Position numbers and translations under genes: made by a program. Shown here piece after piece: positions 1 to 9,249 of a stretch of 59,842 bases of DNA. Under the pieces are notes generated by a model. That model did no database searches. It saw only the letters and a program-made list of their open reading frames with translations, and was not told the DNA's origin. The DNA comes from Lentisphaerota bacterium (GTDB lineage: Bacteria; Verrucomicrobiota; Kiritimatiellia; CAIQIC01; Lenti-01), in NCBI GenBank assembly GCA_012514035.1, contig JAAZBB010000075.1, positions 64,876 through 124,717 of the forward strand, in the 5' to 3' direction. Every line of letters begins with the position of its first letter. Within the stretch, counting starts at the first letter, position 1.

Positions 1-1
1 G

Positions 2-439
2 CAATTGCACTTGGCCGACCACATTGCATTTCTGGGTAAACGCACCGATGTGCCCAGGATTCTCCATGCCTGTGATATGTTTGCCTCCAGTTCCAGATGG
101 GAAGGATTGCCCCTTGCCGTTGTGGAAGCGCAGGCGGCCGCTCTTCCGGTCGTGGCCACCCAGGTAGGCGGGATTCCCGACATCGTGGAGCATGGGAAAA
201 CGGGGTTTTTGATCCCACCGGAAAAACCCGAAGCTCTCGCCGAGGTCATTGCCACCTTGGCGGCCAATCCGGACAGAGCCGCGCGAATGGGCGCGGCGGG
301 CCGGGAAAAAGCCGCCGCTCAATTCGATATCAGAAAGTGCGCAAGGCAATATGCAGAACTATACCGGGATGTATTGAACGGAAAAAGGCTGGCGGAGAAC
401 GCCCGCGACACGGAATCCATCGCAAATGCCGGCCCGTAA
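2..439 (+). CDS. GT4 glycosyltransferase, C-terminal part (cut by window edge)
   Basis: The reading frame is open from the first bases of the window, so the gene begins upstream. The visible 144 or so residues are the C-terminal Rossmann half of a GT-B fold retaining glycosyltransferase (GT4). Seen: RWEGLPLAVVEAQAAALPVV followed by GGIPDIVEHGKTGFL, the standard nucleotide-sugar binding block with its E-x7-E type pattern. Such enzymes transfer a sugar from a nucleotide donor to a lipid-linked glycan at the cytoplasmic membrane face. The stop overlaps the start of the polymerase-like gene by 14 nt, which indicates one operon. Donor and acceptor cannot be told from this fragment. Confidence 0.9.
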   Translation, partial: QLHLADHIAFLGKRTDVPRILHACDMFASSSRWEGLPLAVVEAQAAALPVVATQVGGIPDIVEHGKTGFLIPPEKPEALAEVIATLAANPDRAARMGAAGREKAAAQFDIRKCARQYAELYRDVLNGKRLAENARDTESIANAGP

Positions 440-1853
440 TCTAGTCTTTCCTGGCCGTCACCATGTCGGAGTGTCTCCGCGGAATGCCGTGGATGCGCGG
501 CAGATGATGTTGTTGGGGATCTGGATCGTTTCCTTTACCGTCAGTCTGGATCTGGTCTATGAATTCAAGTTGTTTGATTTTACCGCGTTGGTCGGGATAT
601 TGGCATTCGGTCGAGTGGTGGCATGGAATCAAATCAGGGAGGACCGGCTCGTTGGATGGACCGTTGCGTTTTTCGCCGTGGCGGTATGGGGATGCCTGGT
701 CACGCTAGGGCGGGGGGCCAGCGTGTTTTGGGCGCTTGTCCTGGGTATACGGTTGTTTCGGTTGTTGGGCTATGTCATGATTTTCTGGATCATCCGTTAT
801 CTGCCGCTGAATGGCCGCCAGTTGACCCGGCTGCTCCTGGTGATGCTGCTGGCGTGCGTCGTGCAAAGCGCGCTCATCGTGCTGCAGCAATATGATCTCG
901 TCCCGTTGCTCTGGCCAGAGAAAGAGCGCATTTACGGCGATGTCGGACCCAGCGGCACGCTCGGCATCAACCATCTGAACGTGGTGCTGTTCATGAGCGT
1001 AGCAGCCGCTTGCATTATGGCCCTCTGGCGCGGGAGAAGACAGTTTTCGTTGCTTTTACGGCTTGGACTTTTGGGTGCGCTGCCCCTGATGGCAACAGCC
1101 GTTGTTTATGGGCGGGCGCGGAGCGCCTTCCTAGCGGGTGCCGCGCTTGCCTTCGGGGCGGTCCGGCGGCTGCAGGGCGTTGTCATTATGGCCCTGACGC
1201 TTGCGATGGTGGCCGCCTCAGGTACCTGGACGATGTTGGATTCTCGAACCGAATACGCCGAACTGGCCCAAAACAAGATTGTGGATAAATGGGATGCCGA
1301 GACCGGGACGGCTGCTGAATTGTATGGGTTGGATGTTACCCGACCGTACATCTGGGGGAAAACCGTCCGGGCCCTGGTGGGGCGCCCGGATGTACTTCTG
1401 TTCGGAACCGGCTTCCAGAATTACAGGAACCTTGACACCGGGGCCGCGGCAGGTCACTGCGTCTACCTGCATGTGCTGGTCGAACTGGGCGTTGTGGGCC
1501 TCATCGTGTTTCTCCGGTGGATGAGAAGTTTATGGGGCAACCTACGGGTCTTGGAACGACACCCCCAGCTTGCGCCTTCTGTCGCGGGGCATGCCGGCAT
1601 CATGTGCCTGTTGACCCTGCTCGTCGTGGGGATTTTCAATGAAACCCTTTATCCTTCGCGGGCGGTGCCCGGTTTCATGGGTTTTGCGTTGGCATTTTTT
1701 GCCATCGTCACTCATCGGGGCTGGCGGACCGCTCCCGGGGGCGGCAGGCTTTCTGCGCCCCCGCCGCAGCCGATGGCAGGACGGGCGCGTCCGGCATTCG
1801 GTCATTCATGGGCTCCAACTGTTCCTGCGCCACTTGCGAAGACCCCAACTTGA
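426..1853 (+). CDS. O-antigen ligase/polymerase-like membrane protein
   Basis: A 475-residue polytopic inner-membrane protein with about ten hydrophobic segments (for example residues 25-60, 75-125, 130-155, 185-200, 210-275, 345-365, 385-425). A large soluble loop at about residues 270-340 contains TRPYIWGKTVRALVGRP and FGTGFQNYRNLD, followed by AGHCVYLHVLVELGVVGL. This loop, with a histidine and arginines before a late helix, is typical of the Wzy_C/WaaL family, which joins or polymerises lipid-linked glycans in the periplasm. Neighbouring glycosyltransferases support this. The start overlaps the upstream gene by 14 nt. Sequence alone does not separate ligase from polymerase. Confidence 0.85.
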   Translation: MPARNLVFPGRHHVGVSPRNAVDARQMMLLGIWIVSFTVSLDLVYEFKLFDFTALVGILAFGRVVAWNQIREDRLVGWTVAFFAVAVWGCLVTLGRGASVFWALVLGIRLFRLLGYVMIFWIIRYLPLNGRQLTRLLLVMLLACVVQSALIVLQQYDLVPLLWPEKERIYGDVGPSGTLGINHLNVVLFMSVAAACIMALWRGRRQFSLLLRLGLLGALPLMATAVVYGRARSAFLAGAALAFGAVRRLQGVVIMALTLAMVAASGTWTMLDSRTEYAELAQNKIVDKWDAETGTAAELYGLDVTRPYIWGKTVRALVGRPDVLLFGTGFQNYRNLDTGAAAGHCVYLHVLVELGVVGLIVFLRWMRSLWGNLRVLERHPQLAPSVAGHAGIMCLLTLLVVGIFNETLYPSRAVPGFMGFALAFFAIVTHRGWRTAPGGGRLSAPPPQPMAGRARPAFGHSWAPTVPAPLAKTPT

Positions 1854-1889
1854 TCCCATCCATGTGTTCACGAACGAACCCTGAGCAAA

Positions 1890-2100
1890 CGAATCTGCTG
1901 ATTGTTGCGGAGTGCGAGCATCCCCGGCAAGGGCAGTCGGTCATGGCTCCGCGTCACAGGGTGCGGGAAATCAAACTTCGACTCATGATGTTCCGGCGGG
2001 CCCGGCGGTTCTCCCCGTTCCTGCGCCCGCCAGTGTTGCGGCCTCCAATGGACATCCAATTGGCATGGCAGGGAGTTTGCGGGGCGCCTTCCGGCGTGCT
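1890..2100 (+). pseudogene. Decayed N-terminal fragment of a GT4 glycosyltransferase
   Basis: The translation here contains LLIVAECEHPRQGQSVMAPR followed by HRVREIKL. This closely matches residues 6-34 of the GT4 gene at 5833 (LLIVAECAHYRQGEAVLAPR, then HFVREIEL), and the DNA is also visibly similar. After about 50 codons the match is lost, and no C-terminal glycosyltransferase domain follows. It is therefore best read as the remnant of a duplicated copy of that gene, filling the gap between the polymerase-like gene and the GNAT gene. A short expressed peptide is possible but unlikely. Confidence 0.65.
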
Positions 2101-2122
2101 CCGATAGAAGGATGAAAGTTCA

Positions 2123-2692
2123 ATGATGGATCGACTGCACCCCGCGGATTCAAGGACGGCAGCGTTCTTGCATCGACTTCGAGCCATGCATCCGCGGGAT
2201 TGTCTTCGGATCTTCTGCATTCAACACATTGATCATCTCGTGTTCAGCATGGACATGAGCGATGTGCCGGAACCTCCTCCCGCTTGGGGGGAGCTTACGA
2301 TTGAATGCAAAATGATCGGAGCGGACGATCTCGGATACTGCGCATTTCTTGAAAGAGAATTGGTTTGCCGGGTGTGCGCTCGTCGGCATGTTTTGCTTCT
2401 GGCTCAGTTCGGATTCGGCAATCCCTTTGTGTTGGGGGACGGGTATACGTCGCAACCGCATCGTGGCCGTGGGATATTCACCAAGGTTCTTAGGTACGCC
2501 CTTAATGATCTCAAAAAAAACCGCGGCGTGAATGGGGAAGTGATGGCGCTGGTTGTGCCGGAGAACACCCCGTCGATTCATGCTTTTCTCCGGGCCGGTT
2601 TCCGCACGGTTGCGCGTTTGAGGGCAATTCGATGCGGTCCGTTCCTGATGCGCCGCTCACGGACCGTTTTCGATGCCGGCGATAGGGAATAA
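2123..2692 (+). CDS. GNAT-family N-acetyltransferase
   Basis: A 189-residue protein. The C-terminal half has the acetyl-CoA binding motif A of the GNAT fold: GYTSQPHRGRGIFTKVLRYA (about residues 110-129). It is followed by VVPENTPSIHAFLRAGFR (about 146-163), the usual motif B with an Asn-x5-Phe pattern. It probably acetylates an amino sugar or a small metabolite in the cytoplasm. The start ATG follows GAAGGA about 11 nt upstream. Its position inside the polysaccharide locus, directly before a FemAB-like gene, suggests glycan modification, but the substrate is unknown. The N-terminal 70 residues have no motif that I recognise. Confidence 0.75.
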   Translation: MMDRLHPADSRTAAFLHRLRAMHPRDCLRIFCIQHIDHLVFSMDMSDVPEPPPAWGELTIECKMIGADDLGYCAFLERELVCRVCARRHVLLLAQFGFGNPFVLGDGYTSQPHRGRGIFTKVLRYALNDLKKNRGVNGEVMALVVPENTPSIHAFLRAGFRTVARLRAIRCGPFLMRRSRTVFDAGDRE

Positions 2693-2696
2693 CGCC

Positions 2697-3833
2697 ATGC
2701 CAGCAGAACCCTTTTTTGCAGATACAGATGCGGATCTCGTGGATTGGAACCGTCTTCTCCTGAGTTCTCCGGCGGGCAGCTTCGTGATCTCCTCGAACTG
2801 GTTCTCTTCCCTCGCGACCTACGGCTTTGAGGCGAAGTACCTGCTGACCCGGGATGCGGCCGGGACGTTGACCGGAGGAGCGGCGCTGGCCGTGTTCCGG
2901 ATGGGGTCGTTTTCGTGGATTGATGTTCCTCACGGTCCCGCTCTACGCAAGAAGGACGATGCGGCATTACACGCGCTGCTCCAGGCGATTGAGAATTACG
3001 CGGAGCGGATTCGAGCAGCGTTTGTTCAGATATCGCCTTTTGAGCCCATGCCGTACGAGGAGCGGTGGGAGCGAGAAGCGGCGAAGCACAAGCTGCCCTA
3101 TGATCCCGGGTTGCCGCGGGGTGCCAACATGGGCGTGGGAGCAGCGCTCTTGGCTCGCGGGTTTTACCGGGGCGGGACGCATACGGTGTTGCCCGTCGGG
3201 CGATACGGACAACTGGTTTCGCTGGAAAACGGCGTGCCCTTGGAAGGATTTCGCCAGAACACGCGGCGGGATATCAAACTCTCTCTGCAAAATCCGGCCG
3301 TGTCGGTTCAGATGGCTGAAGATATGGAAGCGTTGCGCTTGTCCTACTCTTTGCTTGTTGAGAATGCCGTCCGGGCCGGGTATGCCCTGCGCCCCTGGAG
3401 TTCGTTTGTCCAGGCGGTATGGGAGGGCGTGCGGAACGGTACCGTATTGGTTATGAATGCGGCGTATGATGGGAAGCCGGAGGGCACCATCGTGGTTGGC
3501 CTGGGTGGACGGCGCGGCTCCTACGCGATGGGCGCGACAAGCCGTGACAGGCATCCCCATGCGTATCTGGGAGCCCTTCTGCAATACCGGGCGATGGAGC
3601 ATCTGGCAACCCGAGGGTTCGAGGCGTATGACTTGACCGCCATCATGGGTGGAGGAGTGCAGGATTTCAAACGGGGTTTCCGGCCCACCTATTACCGGCT
3701 GGCCGGAGATCTGGTTAAAATTTATCGGCCCCGCTTGTATCGCGCGTATCGGTTTGTCTATCCCTTCTTGCGCCGGCATCGTCGTGCGCTGGCAAGGGCT
3801 TGGCACGCGGTGTTTGCCCCGGAACCTCAATGA
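2697..3833 (+). CDS. FemAB-like acyl/aminoacyl transferase (GNAT fold)
   Basis: 378 residues from ATG 2697; an in-frame ATG at 2673 would overlap the upstream gene by 20 nt. The two-lobe pattern of the FemAB/BioF2-like family is visible: FVISSNWFSSLATYGFEA near the N-terminus, then a second lobe with GVPLEGFRQNTRRDIKLSLQ and LGALLQYRAMEHLATRGFEA, ending in GGVQDFKRGFRP. Members transfer an acyl or aminoacyl group to peptidoglycan precursors or to exopolysaccharide units; related genes occur in exopolysaccharide clusters. Translation is coupled to the next gene by an ATGA overlap. The group transferred and the acceptor are not evident. Confidence 0.75.
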   Translation: MPAEPFFADTDADLVDWNRLLLSSPAGSFVISSNWFSSLATYGFEAKYLLTRDAAGTLTGGAALAVFRMGSFSWIDVPHGPALRKKDDAALHALLQAIENYAERIRAAFVQISPFEPMPYEERWEREAAKHKLPYDPGLPRGANMGVGAALLARGFYRGGTHTVLPVGRYGQLVSLENGVPLEGFRQNTRRDIKLSLQNPAVSVQMAEDMEALRLSYSLLVENAVRAGYALRPWSSFVQAVWEGVRNGTVLVMNAAYDGKPEGTIVVGLGGRRGSYAMGATSRDRHPHAYLGALLQYRAMEHLATRGFEAYDLTAIMGGGVQDFKRGFRPTYYRLAGDLVKIYRPRLYRAYRFVYPFLRRHRRALARAWHAVFAPEPQ

Positions 3834-5836
3834 ATAACGCCCCCAAGCTGACCATTGGCCTGAAGTGCGACCGGCTGGCGATCGGCTCTGCCATCGGGGA
3901 TTTGTGGGAGATCGGACGGCCCCTGCTGACGGCCGATAACGGCTTCCGACACGAGAACGGCGGCTGGCGAAATGCACACCAAACCTCCTTTATCAGCGAC
4001 AGCGACATTTTGACCTGTTGTGTGCGCGCATCGACGAATCCCGCCGGGCAGCCCGGTTGGCGTTTGGACTTCGTTTGCATGCTGAAGGCGGAGGGTTCAT
4101 TTTCTTTGACCATTCCGCAGTTGATTCATCTCCAGGATGTGGAGTATCTGCACGAAACCTACAACTGGAAACCACTTGTTCGTCGTGCCAGAGTGATGGA
4201 ACTCACCCCGGGCCATGTGGAGGGACAATGCGCGGCCGGTATGGTGTCCCTGCGGTACTGGGGGCACGCCGCGCTGCTGCTGGACGGGGACGAAGGCGTC
4301 ATCGAGCTGCTGATAGACAGCCCCTGGCGCCATCCCCAAAAGAGGTTCGGGCCAGAAGGCCTTGATGCCGCCGCCTCCCCTTCAGGCCGGGGGCGGCAAA
4401 GATGCCTTTCCGCGGCCGCTGCGATCTGCCTGCACACGGGTCAGGACAACAGGCGGCATGAGCCCGTGGCGTGGCGTTATCCTTATGGACGGCTGTCTTG
4501 CTTCACCGTGACGGATCACGGCGATTGGGATCGCGCGGACAAGCTGTCGGCATTGTTCCTCGGCCGCAATGGGACCGCCGCCGGGTGTTTGCGCATCACC
4601 AAATCTGTTTTCTGGCAAACGACCGACTGTGCCGTGCCGGGCAAGCCGCAGCCAGAAGGTCTGGATGTGCCGGGGTTCCGGCATGTGGCGGATGCAATGA
4701 ACGCGGAGGGGCACGAGATCTGTCCGCATTCGGTTGCGGTGCGTCCGCGCGAGGTCTCAGGTCAGATACCCTTGAGCGACCTCCATAATGCGCTGGACTT
4801 CTTCGCCCGTCGGTACCAAAGCGGGACATGGATAGACCACGGCTGTTCAGAAGGGCAGGCCTTTAACTACACCCGGCAGGGACATAACCGCGCCAGTTGC
4901 TGGCACTTGGTTGACCTTCTCCGCGAACACGGGTTTACCGCCATTTGGTCCTATATCGACGGGATGCGCTATCCGGTTTCAAACATGGACCAGCTTGCCA
5001 TGCCCGACGGCGGACGAAAGTACTTTCTTGCAGCCTTGGGTGCCTTGGCTCGGGCACAATTCTGGAAATCGCTCAACTACGGGAAAAGGTTCCTTGAAGC
5101 GGTAAATACCGGCGCCGAAGCCGGGGAAACGGCACGTCGATTGCAGGCGGTACGCAGTCTGCTGCTGAAGAAGAGCGTGCACCCTCCCGGCTGGCGTGAA
5201 GCTTGCGGCCTTGCGTTGGCATTGCCTCGTGACATGGCACGGGCTATCCGGCGCAGGATCGCTGGAGAGTTCCGGCCCGTCAATGTGTCTGCACCCTTGC
5301 CGGTCCTGTTCGGCGAACCGGACTTGCCCCTGGGGCAGATCGGCGCTGACGACCTCGTGTTGTTTACCACAAGCCTGGATAACAATTTTGCCGCGGCCTG
5401 GGGCCGCATGGATGATTTGGTGCGTCAACGGGGTCTGCACGTGGCGCACATGTATCTCTGTCACACCGGGCTTCTGTACGGGGACAGCGCCCTCGTGTGC
5501 CGGGGGGCGAGATGGGTGTGGTCCCATCCGTTCTCCGCGATCATCACCGATTTGAATCACAAGATACAGTCGGGTGAGATATGGAATCCGACCATGAAGG
5601 AACTCGCCGCCTGGTTCAAGGCGTGGATGCGGGTGTCTGTGCAAGATCTGCAGCCGAACATGGTATCTGTTACAAACAAATCGAGCGTGCCGTTGAACGG
5701 CTTTTCCCTGATGTTTCCTGAATCCACGGTCGAGGTGTCAGTGAACCATCAAACCCTGACGCCAACACGCATCGTTCCGCGACTCTACTGTTTCGATTTG
5801 CCCGCCGGATGCGAAGTCACGGTGCAATGGAAATGA
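3830..5836 (+). CDS. Polysaccharide deacetylase-like protein of the surface-glycan locus
   Basis: 668 residues from the ATG at 3830, which overlaps the FemAB-like stop in ATGA; a start at 3800 would add ten residues. The middle section has FTVTDHGDWDRADKLSALF, HEICPHSVAV and DFFARRYQSGTWIDHG, spaced like the NodB/GH-type deacetylase TFDDG, HxxxH and RxPxG region, but with changed residues. Assignment is therefore by general pattern only. The C-terminal 100 residues (PNMVSVTNKSSVPLNGFSL) look like a beta-sandwich that may bind carbohydrate. No signal peptide is seen. It probably acts on a glycan of this locus; the enzymatic activity is uncertain. Confidence 0.5.
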   Translation: MNNAPKLTIGLKCDRLAIGSAIGDLWEIGRPLLTADNGFRHENGGWRNAHQTSFISDSDILTCCVRASTNPAGQPGWRLDFVCMLKAEGSFSLTIPQLIHLQDVEYLHETYNWKPLVRRARVMELTPGHVEGQCAAGMVSLRYWGHAALLLDGDEGVIELLIDSPWRHPQKRFGPEGLDAAASPSGRGRQRCLSAAAAICLHTGQDNRRHEPVAWRYPYGRLSCFTVTDHGDWDRADKLSALFLGRNGTAAGCLRITKSVFWQTTDCAVPGKPQPEGLDVPGFRHVADAMNAEGHEICPHSVAVRPREVSGQIPLSDLHNALDFFARRYQSGTWIDHGCSEGQAFNYTRQGHNRASCWHLVDLLREHGFTAIWSYIDGMRYPVSNMDQLAMPDGGRKYFLAALGALARAQFWKSLNYGKRFLEAVNTGAEAGETARRLQAVRSLLLKKSVHPPGWREACGLALALPRDMARAIRRRIAGEFRPVNVSAPLPVLFGEPDLPLGQIGADDLVLFTTSLDNNFAAAWGRMDDLVRQRGLHVAHMYLCHTGLLYGDSALVCRGARWVWSHPFSAIITDLNHKIQSGEIWNPTMKELAAWFKAWMRVSVQDLQPNMVSVTNKSSVPLNGFSLMFPESTVEVSVNHQTLTPTRIVPRLYCFDLPAGCEVTVQWK

Positions 5837-7038
5837 CGTTTCACAGCCCGGTCAGGTTATTGATTGTTGCGGAATGCGCGCATTACCGGCAAGGGGAGGC
5901 GGTCTTGGCGCCCCGCCACTTTGTGCGGGAGATCGAGCTCTGGGCCCAAATGTTCGACCGGGTGTGGCTGGCGACTCGTTTTCCCCCCGGCCCGGTCCCG
6001 GAAGATGCCGCCCCCTATCGGTCGCCCAATCTCGGGTTTTGGGTGGCTAATGGCGCCTTCACCCGGTCTGTGGAGGATCGGATTCGGTCCCTGGGACGCT
6101 CGGCAGTCGCCCTGTGCCGGCTGATCCGGGCTTTCCGGCAATGCCGTTTTGTACATATTCGCGCCCCCGCGCGGAATGCGTTGTTTGCTTTGTTGCTGCA
6201 ATATGTATTCAAAAGGCCGGCTTACATCAAATGGGCGGGCAACTGGGACCTGTCGGGTGGGGCCCCTTGGAGTTCACGCCTGCAGAAATTTCTGATCCGG
6301 CATTGTCCCGGATTGGTTCTGGTTACCGTCTATCACCGGTTGCCGGGCGATTCGGAATGGATCGTTGGCACAGCGACCACCAGCCTCACCCGGCGGGAAA
6401 TCGAGTCGCTGCCGTCGATCGCGCGAGAGCCTCCGCGGGGAGACGGCATCCAGCTTCTGTGGGTCGGTCGTTTCAGCGCGAATAAAAGGGTGGGGGAACT
6501 GGTTGCCGTGCTGCCGCGCATTCTTCGGGTTCATCCCCGCGCGGAGCTGCATCTGGTTGGAGACGGTGAACTGCGTCCGGCCATCGAGTCGGTCATCAAA
6601 AGAAACAAGCTCGAGGAACATGTGCGTCTTCACGGCCGACTCCCGTGGAGCGCCCTGGGCCGTCGGTATGCCCAGGCAGACCTGCTCCTGCTGCCCTCAG
6701 CCACCGAAGGGTTTCCCAAGGTGCTGCATGAAGCCATGCTTTTTGGCGTGCCGCCTGTGGTGTTTACGGTGGGCGCCTTGCCGGAAATCGTGGCAGGCCG
6801 AGGCCTGGTCGTGACGCCTCCCGGCGACATGGATGCGTTTGCAGCGGCCGTGGAAAATCTGCTTCAGGACGGTGAACGGTGGCGGGGATATTCGAGTGCC
6901 GGAATGCAATGGGCGCGCTCGATATCCATTGAATCTGTGGTTGAGCGGTATCGTCAGTTGTGTCAGCAGCGCTGGGGCGTGCAACTGCGCGCCGTGCGGG
7001 CGGAAGATGAGCGGGTGTCTGGCCCCCTGGAAATTTAA
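5833..7038 (+). CDS. GT4 glycosyltransferase
   Basis: 401 residues from ATG 5833, which overlaps the upstream stop as ATGA. The N-terminal domain starts RLLIVAECAHYRQGEAVLAP. The C-terminal donor domain has QLLWVGRFSANKRVGELVAV, LHLVGDGELRPAIESVI, HGRLPWSALGRRYAQADLLL and TEGFPKVLHEAMLFGVPPVV. This is the standard GT4 (GT-B, retaining) organisation. It should add one sugar of the repeat unit at the inner-membrane cytoplasmic face. A decayed copy of its 5' end lies at 1890-2100. Specificity cannot be assigned. Confidence 0.88.
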   Translation: MTFHSPVRLLIVAECAHYRQGEAVLAPRHFVREIELWAQMFDRVWLATRFPPGPVPEDAAPYRSPNLGFWVANGAFTRSVEDRIRSLGRSAVALCRLIRAFRQCRFVHIRAPARNALFALLLQYVFKRPAYIKWAGNWDLSGGAPWSSRLQKFLIRHCPGLVLVTVYHRLPGDSEWIVGTATTSLTRREIESLPSIAREPPRGDGIQLLWVGRFSANKRVGELVAVLPRILRVHPRAELHLVGDGELRPAIESVIKRNKLEEHVRLHGRLPWSALGRRYAQADLLLLPSATEGFPKVLHEAMLFGVPPVVFTVGALPEIVAGRGLVVTPPGDMDAFAAAVENLLQDGERWRGYSSAGMQWARSISIESVVERYRQLCQQRWGVQLRAVRAEDERVSGPLEI

Positions 7039-7043
7039 GTATC

Positions 7044-8156
7044 ATGCGTCGGAAAATTCTCATTGTCTGCGGGCAACTTGCCTTGGGCGGTGCCGAGCGC
7101 GAATTGGTCACGTTTCTTGCCGCTGTCCGCGGTGGTCCATGGGAATTCCGCGTCGCCTGCTTGAACGAGGGGGGCGAATTCCGTCCGGATGTCGAACGGC
7201 TTTCCGGTCACGCGGTTCAAACGTCTGGTACTGGATCCCGCTGGATGCGTCTACGCTGGCTGCGGCGTCTGATCCAGGAGTGGAGGCCGGATTTGATTCA
7301 CGCCTGGAACCTCTATCCCATGTTTTACCTGAAGATGGGATTTGTGCGCCGTCCATGTCCCATCCTTGGGTTCCTGCAGAATATTCCTTCCCAGGCCCGG
7401 AAGGAGGATTTCCATTCATGGATTTTTCCGTTTCTGGCCCGGGCGCCGGACGGCGTGGTGTCCAATTCGCAGGCGGCCCTGACGGAGCTTGGGCAGATGG
7501 GCATTCCGGTCCGGCGATCCAAAGTCGTGCATAATGCGGTTGCATCCCCATTCTTTGATGCGGAACCGTTGGACGAGGTGATGGCGCGGAAGGGGCCGCG
7601 GCTCGTGGTGGTTGCCGTTGGCCGTTTGATCGTACGCAAACGAACAGACTGGATGATTCGGGCCGTGCATGACTTGAGCGAACAGGGATTGGATTTCGAT
7701 TTGTGGCTGGTTGGCGCCGGGCCGGAAGAAGATTCCTTGCGGGCCTTGGCCCGGAAGCTGGGTGTTGAGGAACAGGTGGTCTTTTGGGGCGCGCGCTTGG
7801 ATGTGCAGCACATTCTTCCTGCAGCCGATGTGTTCTTGCATTGCGCGGCGGCCGAAGGGTTGCCCAATGCGGTTCAGGAAGCGATGGCGGCGGGATTGCC
7901 GGTCGTGGCGTCGGATACCAGCGGTATTCCTGAAATTGTGACGCCGGGGGCGGAGGGGTTGTTGTATGCAACCCACGACTACGGGGCCTGCCTGGCGGCG
8001 TTGAAGAACATGCTGGGCGATGAAGCGTTGCGAAAAATGTGCGCTGCCAGGGCTCGGGCTCGGGCGGAACGCGACTTCCGCCCGGAAACCATGGCGCAAC
8101 ACATGCTGGATTTCTACGCCGAAACCATGGATCATTGGCGTCGTCGGATCGGCTAA
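7044..8156 (+). CDS. GT4 glycosyltransferase
   Basis: 370 residues, starting 5 nt after the previous stop. The acceptor-domain start KILIVCGQLALGGAERELVT carries the GGAE loop typical of GT4. The donor domain shows VVAVGRLIVRKRTDWMIRAV, LWLVGAGPEEDSLRALARKL, FWGARLDVQHILPAADVFLH and AAEGLPNAVQEAMAAGLPVV with DTSGIPEIV. Length and motifs are those of a complete enzyme. It belongs to the same operon as its neighbours and is predicted to extend a lipid-linked oligosaccharide. The sugar is unknown. Confidence 0.9.
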   Translation: MRRKILIVCGQLALGGAERELVTFLAAVRGGPWEFRVACLNEGGEFRPDVERLSGHAVQTSGTGSRWMRLRWLRRLIQEWRPDLIHAWNLYPMFYLKMGFVRRPCPILGFLQNIPSQARKEDFHSWIFPFLARAPDGVVSNSQAALTELGQMGIPVRRSKVVHNAVASPFFDAEPLDEVMARKGPRLVVVAVGRLIVRKRTDWMIRAVHDLSEQGLDFDLWLVGAGPEEDSLRALARKLGVEEQVVFWGARLDVQHILPAADVFLHCAAAEGLPNAVQEAMAAGLPVVASDTSGIPEIVTPGAEGLLYATHDYGACLAALKNMLGDEALRKMCAARARARAERDFRPETMAQHMLDFYAETMDHWRRRIG

Positions 8157-8169
8157 AGAGTTTCCCGTG

Positions 8170-9249
8170 ATGTCACCCAAAGAACGGTTGCTTCTCATCG
8201 GCAATTTCGCCTCTGCCTGGACCGATACGTCTGCCAAGGTGTGCGAAGTGCTGGCGGCCGGATTTGAACAGGCCGGGCATGTGGTGCTTACCGCCAGCCA
8301 GCGACGTTTCCGTCCTGGTCGCCTGGCGGACATGGCCTGGACAACATGGCACCAACGGCAGCGCTTTGACCTTGCCATCATCGAAACGTTCAGCACCGCC
8401 GCATTATGCTGGTCGGAAATCTGTGCCATCCTCGCGCGGAGAGCGGGCAAACCGGTCGTATTGGTTTTGCGCGGCGGCGCCTTGCCTCAGCGGTATCAGC
8501 AGTCGCCGGCGCGCCTGGCGCGGCATTTCGCTCGCGCCCAGGCCCTGGTCTCGCCCTCGGGCTATCTGGCGGATGAGTTTAGCCAACGGGGCTACAAGGT
8601 TCATGTCATCGACAATCCCGTGGCCGTCCAAGGATTGCATCCACGTACGCGTACCGCAGTTTCCGCAAAGCTGATCTGGGCACGGGCATTTGACCGCGAG
8701 GTGTATAATCCGGAGATGGCAGTGCGCGTCGTCGCCCGTCTGCGGGAAAAATACCCCGACCTGCGCTTGGTCATGGCCGGTCCCGACCGCGGCGGACTGG
8801 CCGCCGTGAAGGCTTTGGCCCGCTCCCTGGGCGTGTTGCAGAACATAACTTTTGCCGGCCGGTTGCCCAAGGCGGATTTGCTGGACGCCTACAACGAGGC
8901 CGACATCCTGCTGCACACCAACCGGATTGACAACATGCCTGTCAGCGTCATCGAAGCGCAGGCCGCCGGTCTGTGCGTCGTGGGCACGGCCGTTGGGGGA
9001 CTGCCATGGGTAGTCCGGCATCAGGCGGATGGCTTGCTGATTCCCAGTGATGACGACCAGGCCATGGCGGCTGCGATCATCGATTTGCTGGAATCACCTG
9101 CCTTGGCACAACGGCTTTCCAGCCAAGCGCGCGTCCGGGCCCAGGCCTACCAGTGGCCATCGGTGTATGCCCGCTGGCAGAACCTGTTTCGAAGCCTGGC
9201 GTCTCACCCGGCGTCGGTTGTCGGGGCTGGATTAAACACGGACGGATGA
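8170..9249 (+). CDS. GT4 glycosyltransferase
   Basis: 359 residues from ATG 8170, 13 nt after the upstream stop (a GTG lies one codon earlier). The N-terminal half begins MSPKERLLLIGNFASAW. The donor half has KLIWARAFDREVYNPEMAVR, LRLVMAGPDRGGLAAVKALA, NITFAGRLPKADLLDAYNEA and VSVIEAQAAGLCVVGTAVGG, followed by ADGLLIPSDD. This is a clear GT4 pattern. The stop overlaps the start of the ligase gene as ATGA. It is expected to be a cytoplasmic or membrane-associated sugar transferase for the surface glycan; substrate unknown. Confidence 0.88.
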   Translation: MSPKERLLLIGNFASAWTDTSAKVCEVLAAGFEQAGHVVLTASQRRFRPGRLADMAWTTWHQRQRFDLAIIETFSTAALCWSEICAILARRAGKPVVLVLRGGALPQRYQQSPARLARHFARAQALVSPSGYLADEFSQRGYKVHVIDNPVAVQGLHPRTRTAVSAKLIWARAFDREVYNPEMAVRVVARLREKYPDLRLVMAGPDRGGLAAVKALARSLGVLQNITFAGRLPKADLLDAYNEADILLHTNRIDNMPVSVIEAQAAGLCVVGTAVGGLPWVVRHQADGLLIPSDDDQAMAAAIIDLLESPALAQRLSSQARVRAQAYQWPSVYARWQNLFRSLASHPASVVGAGLNTDG

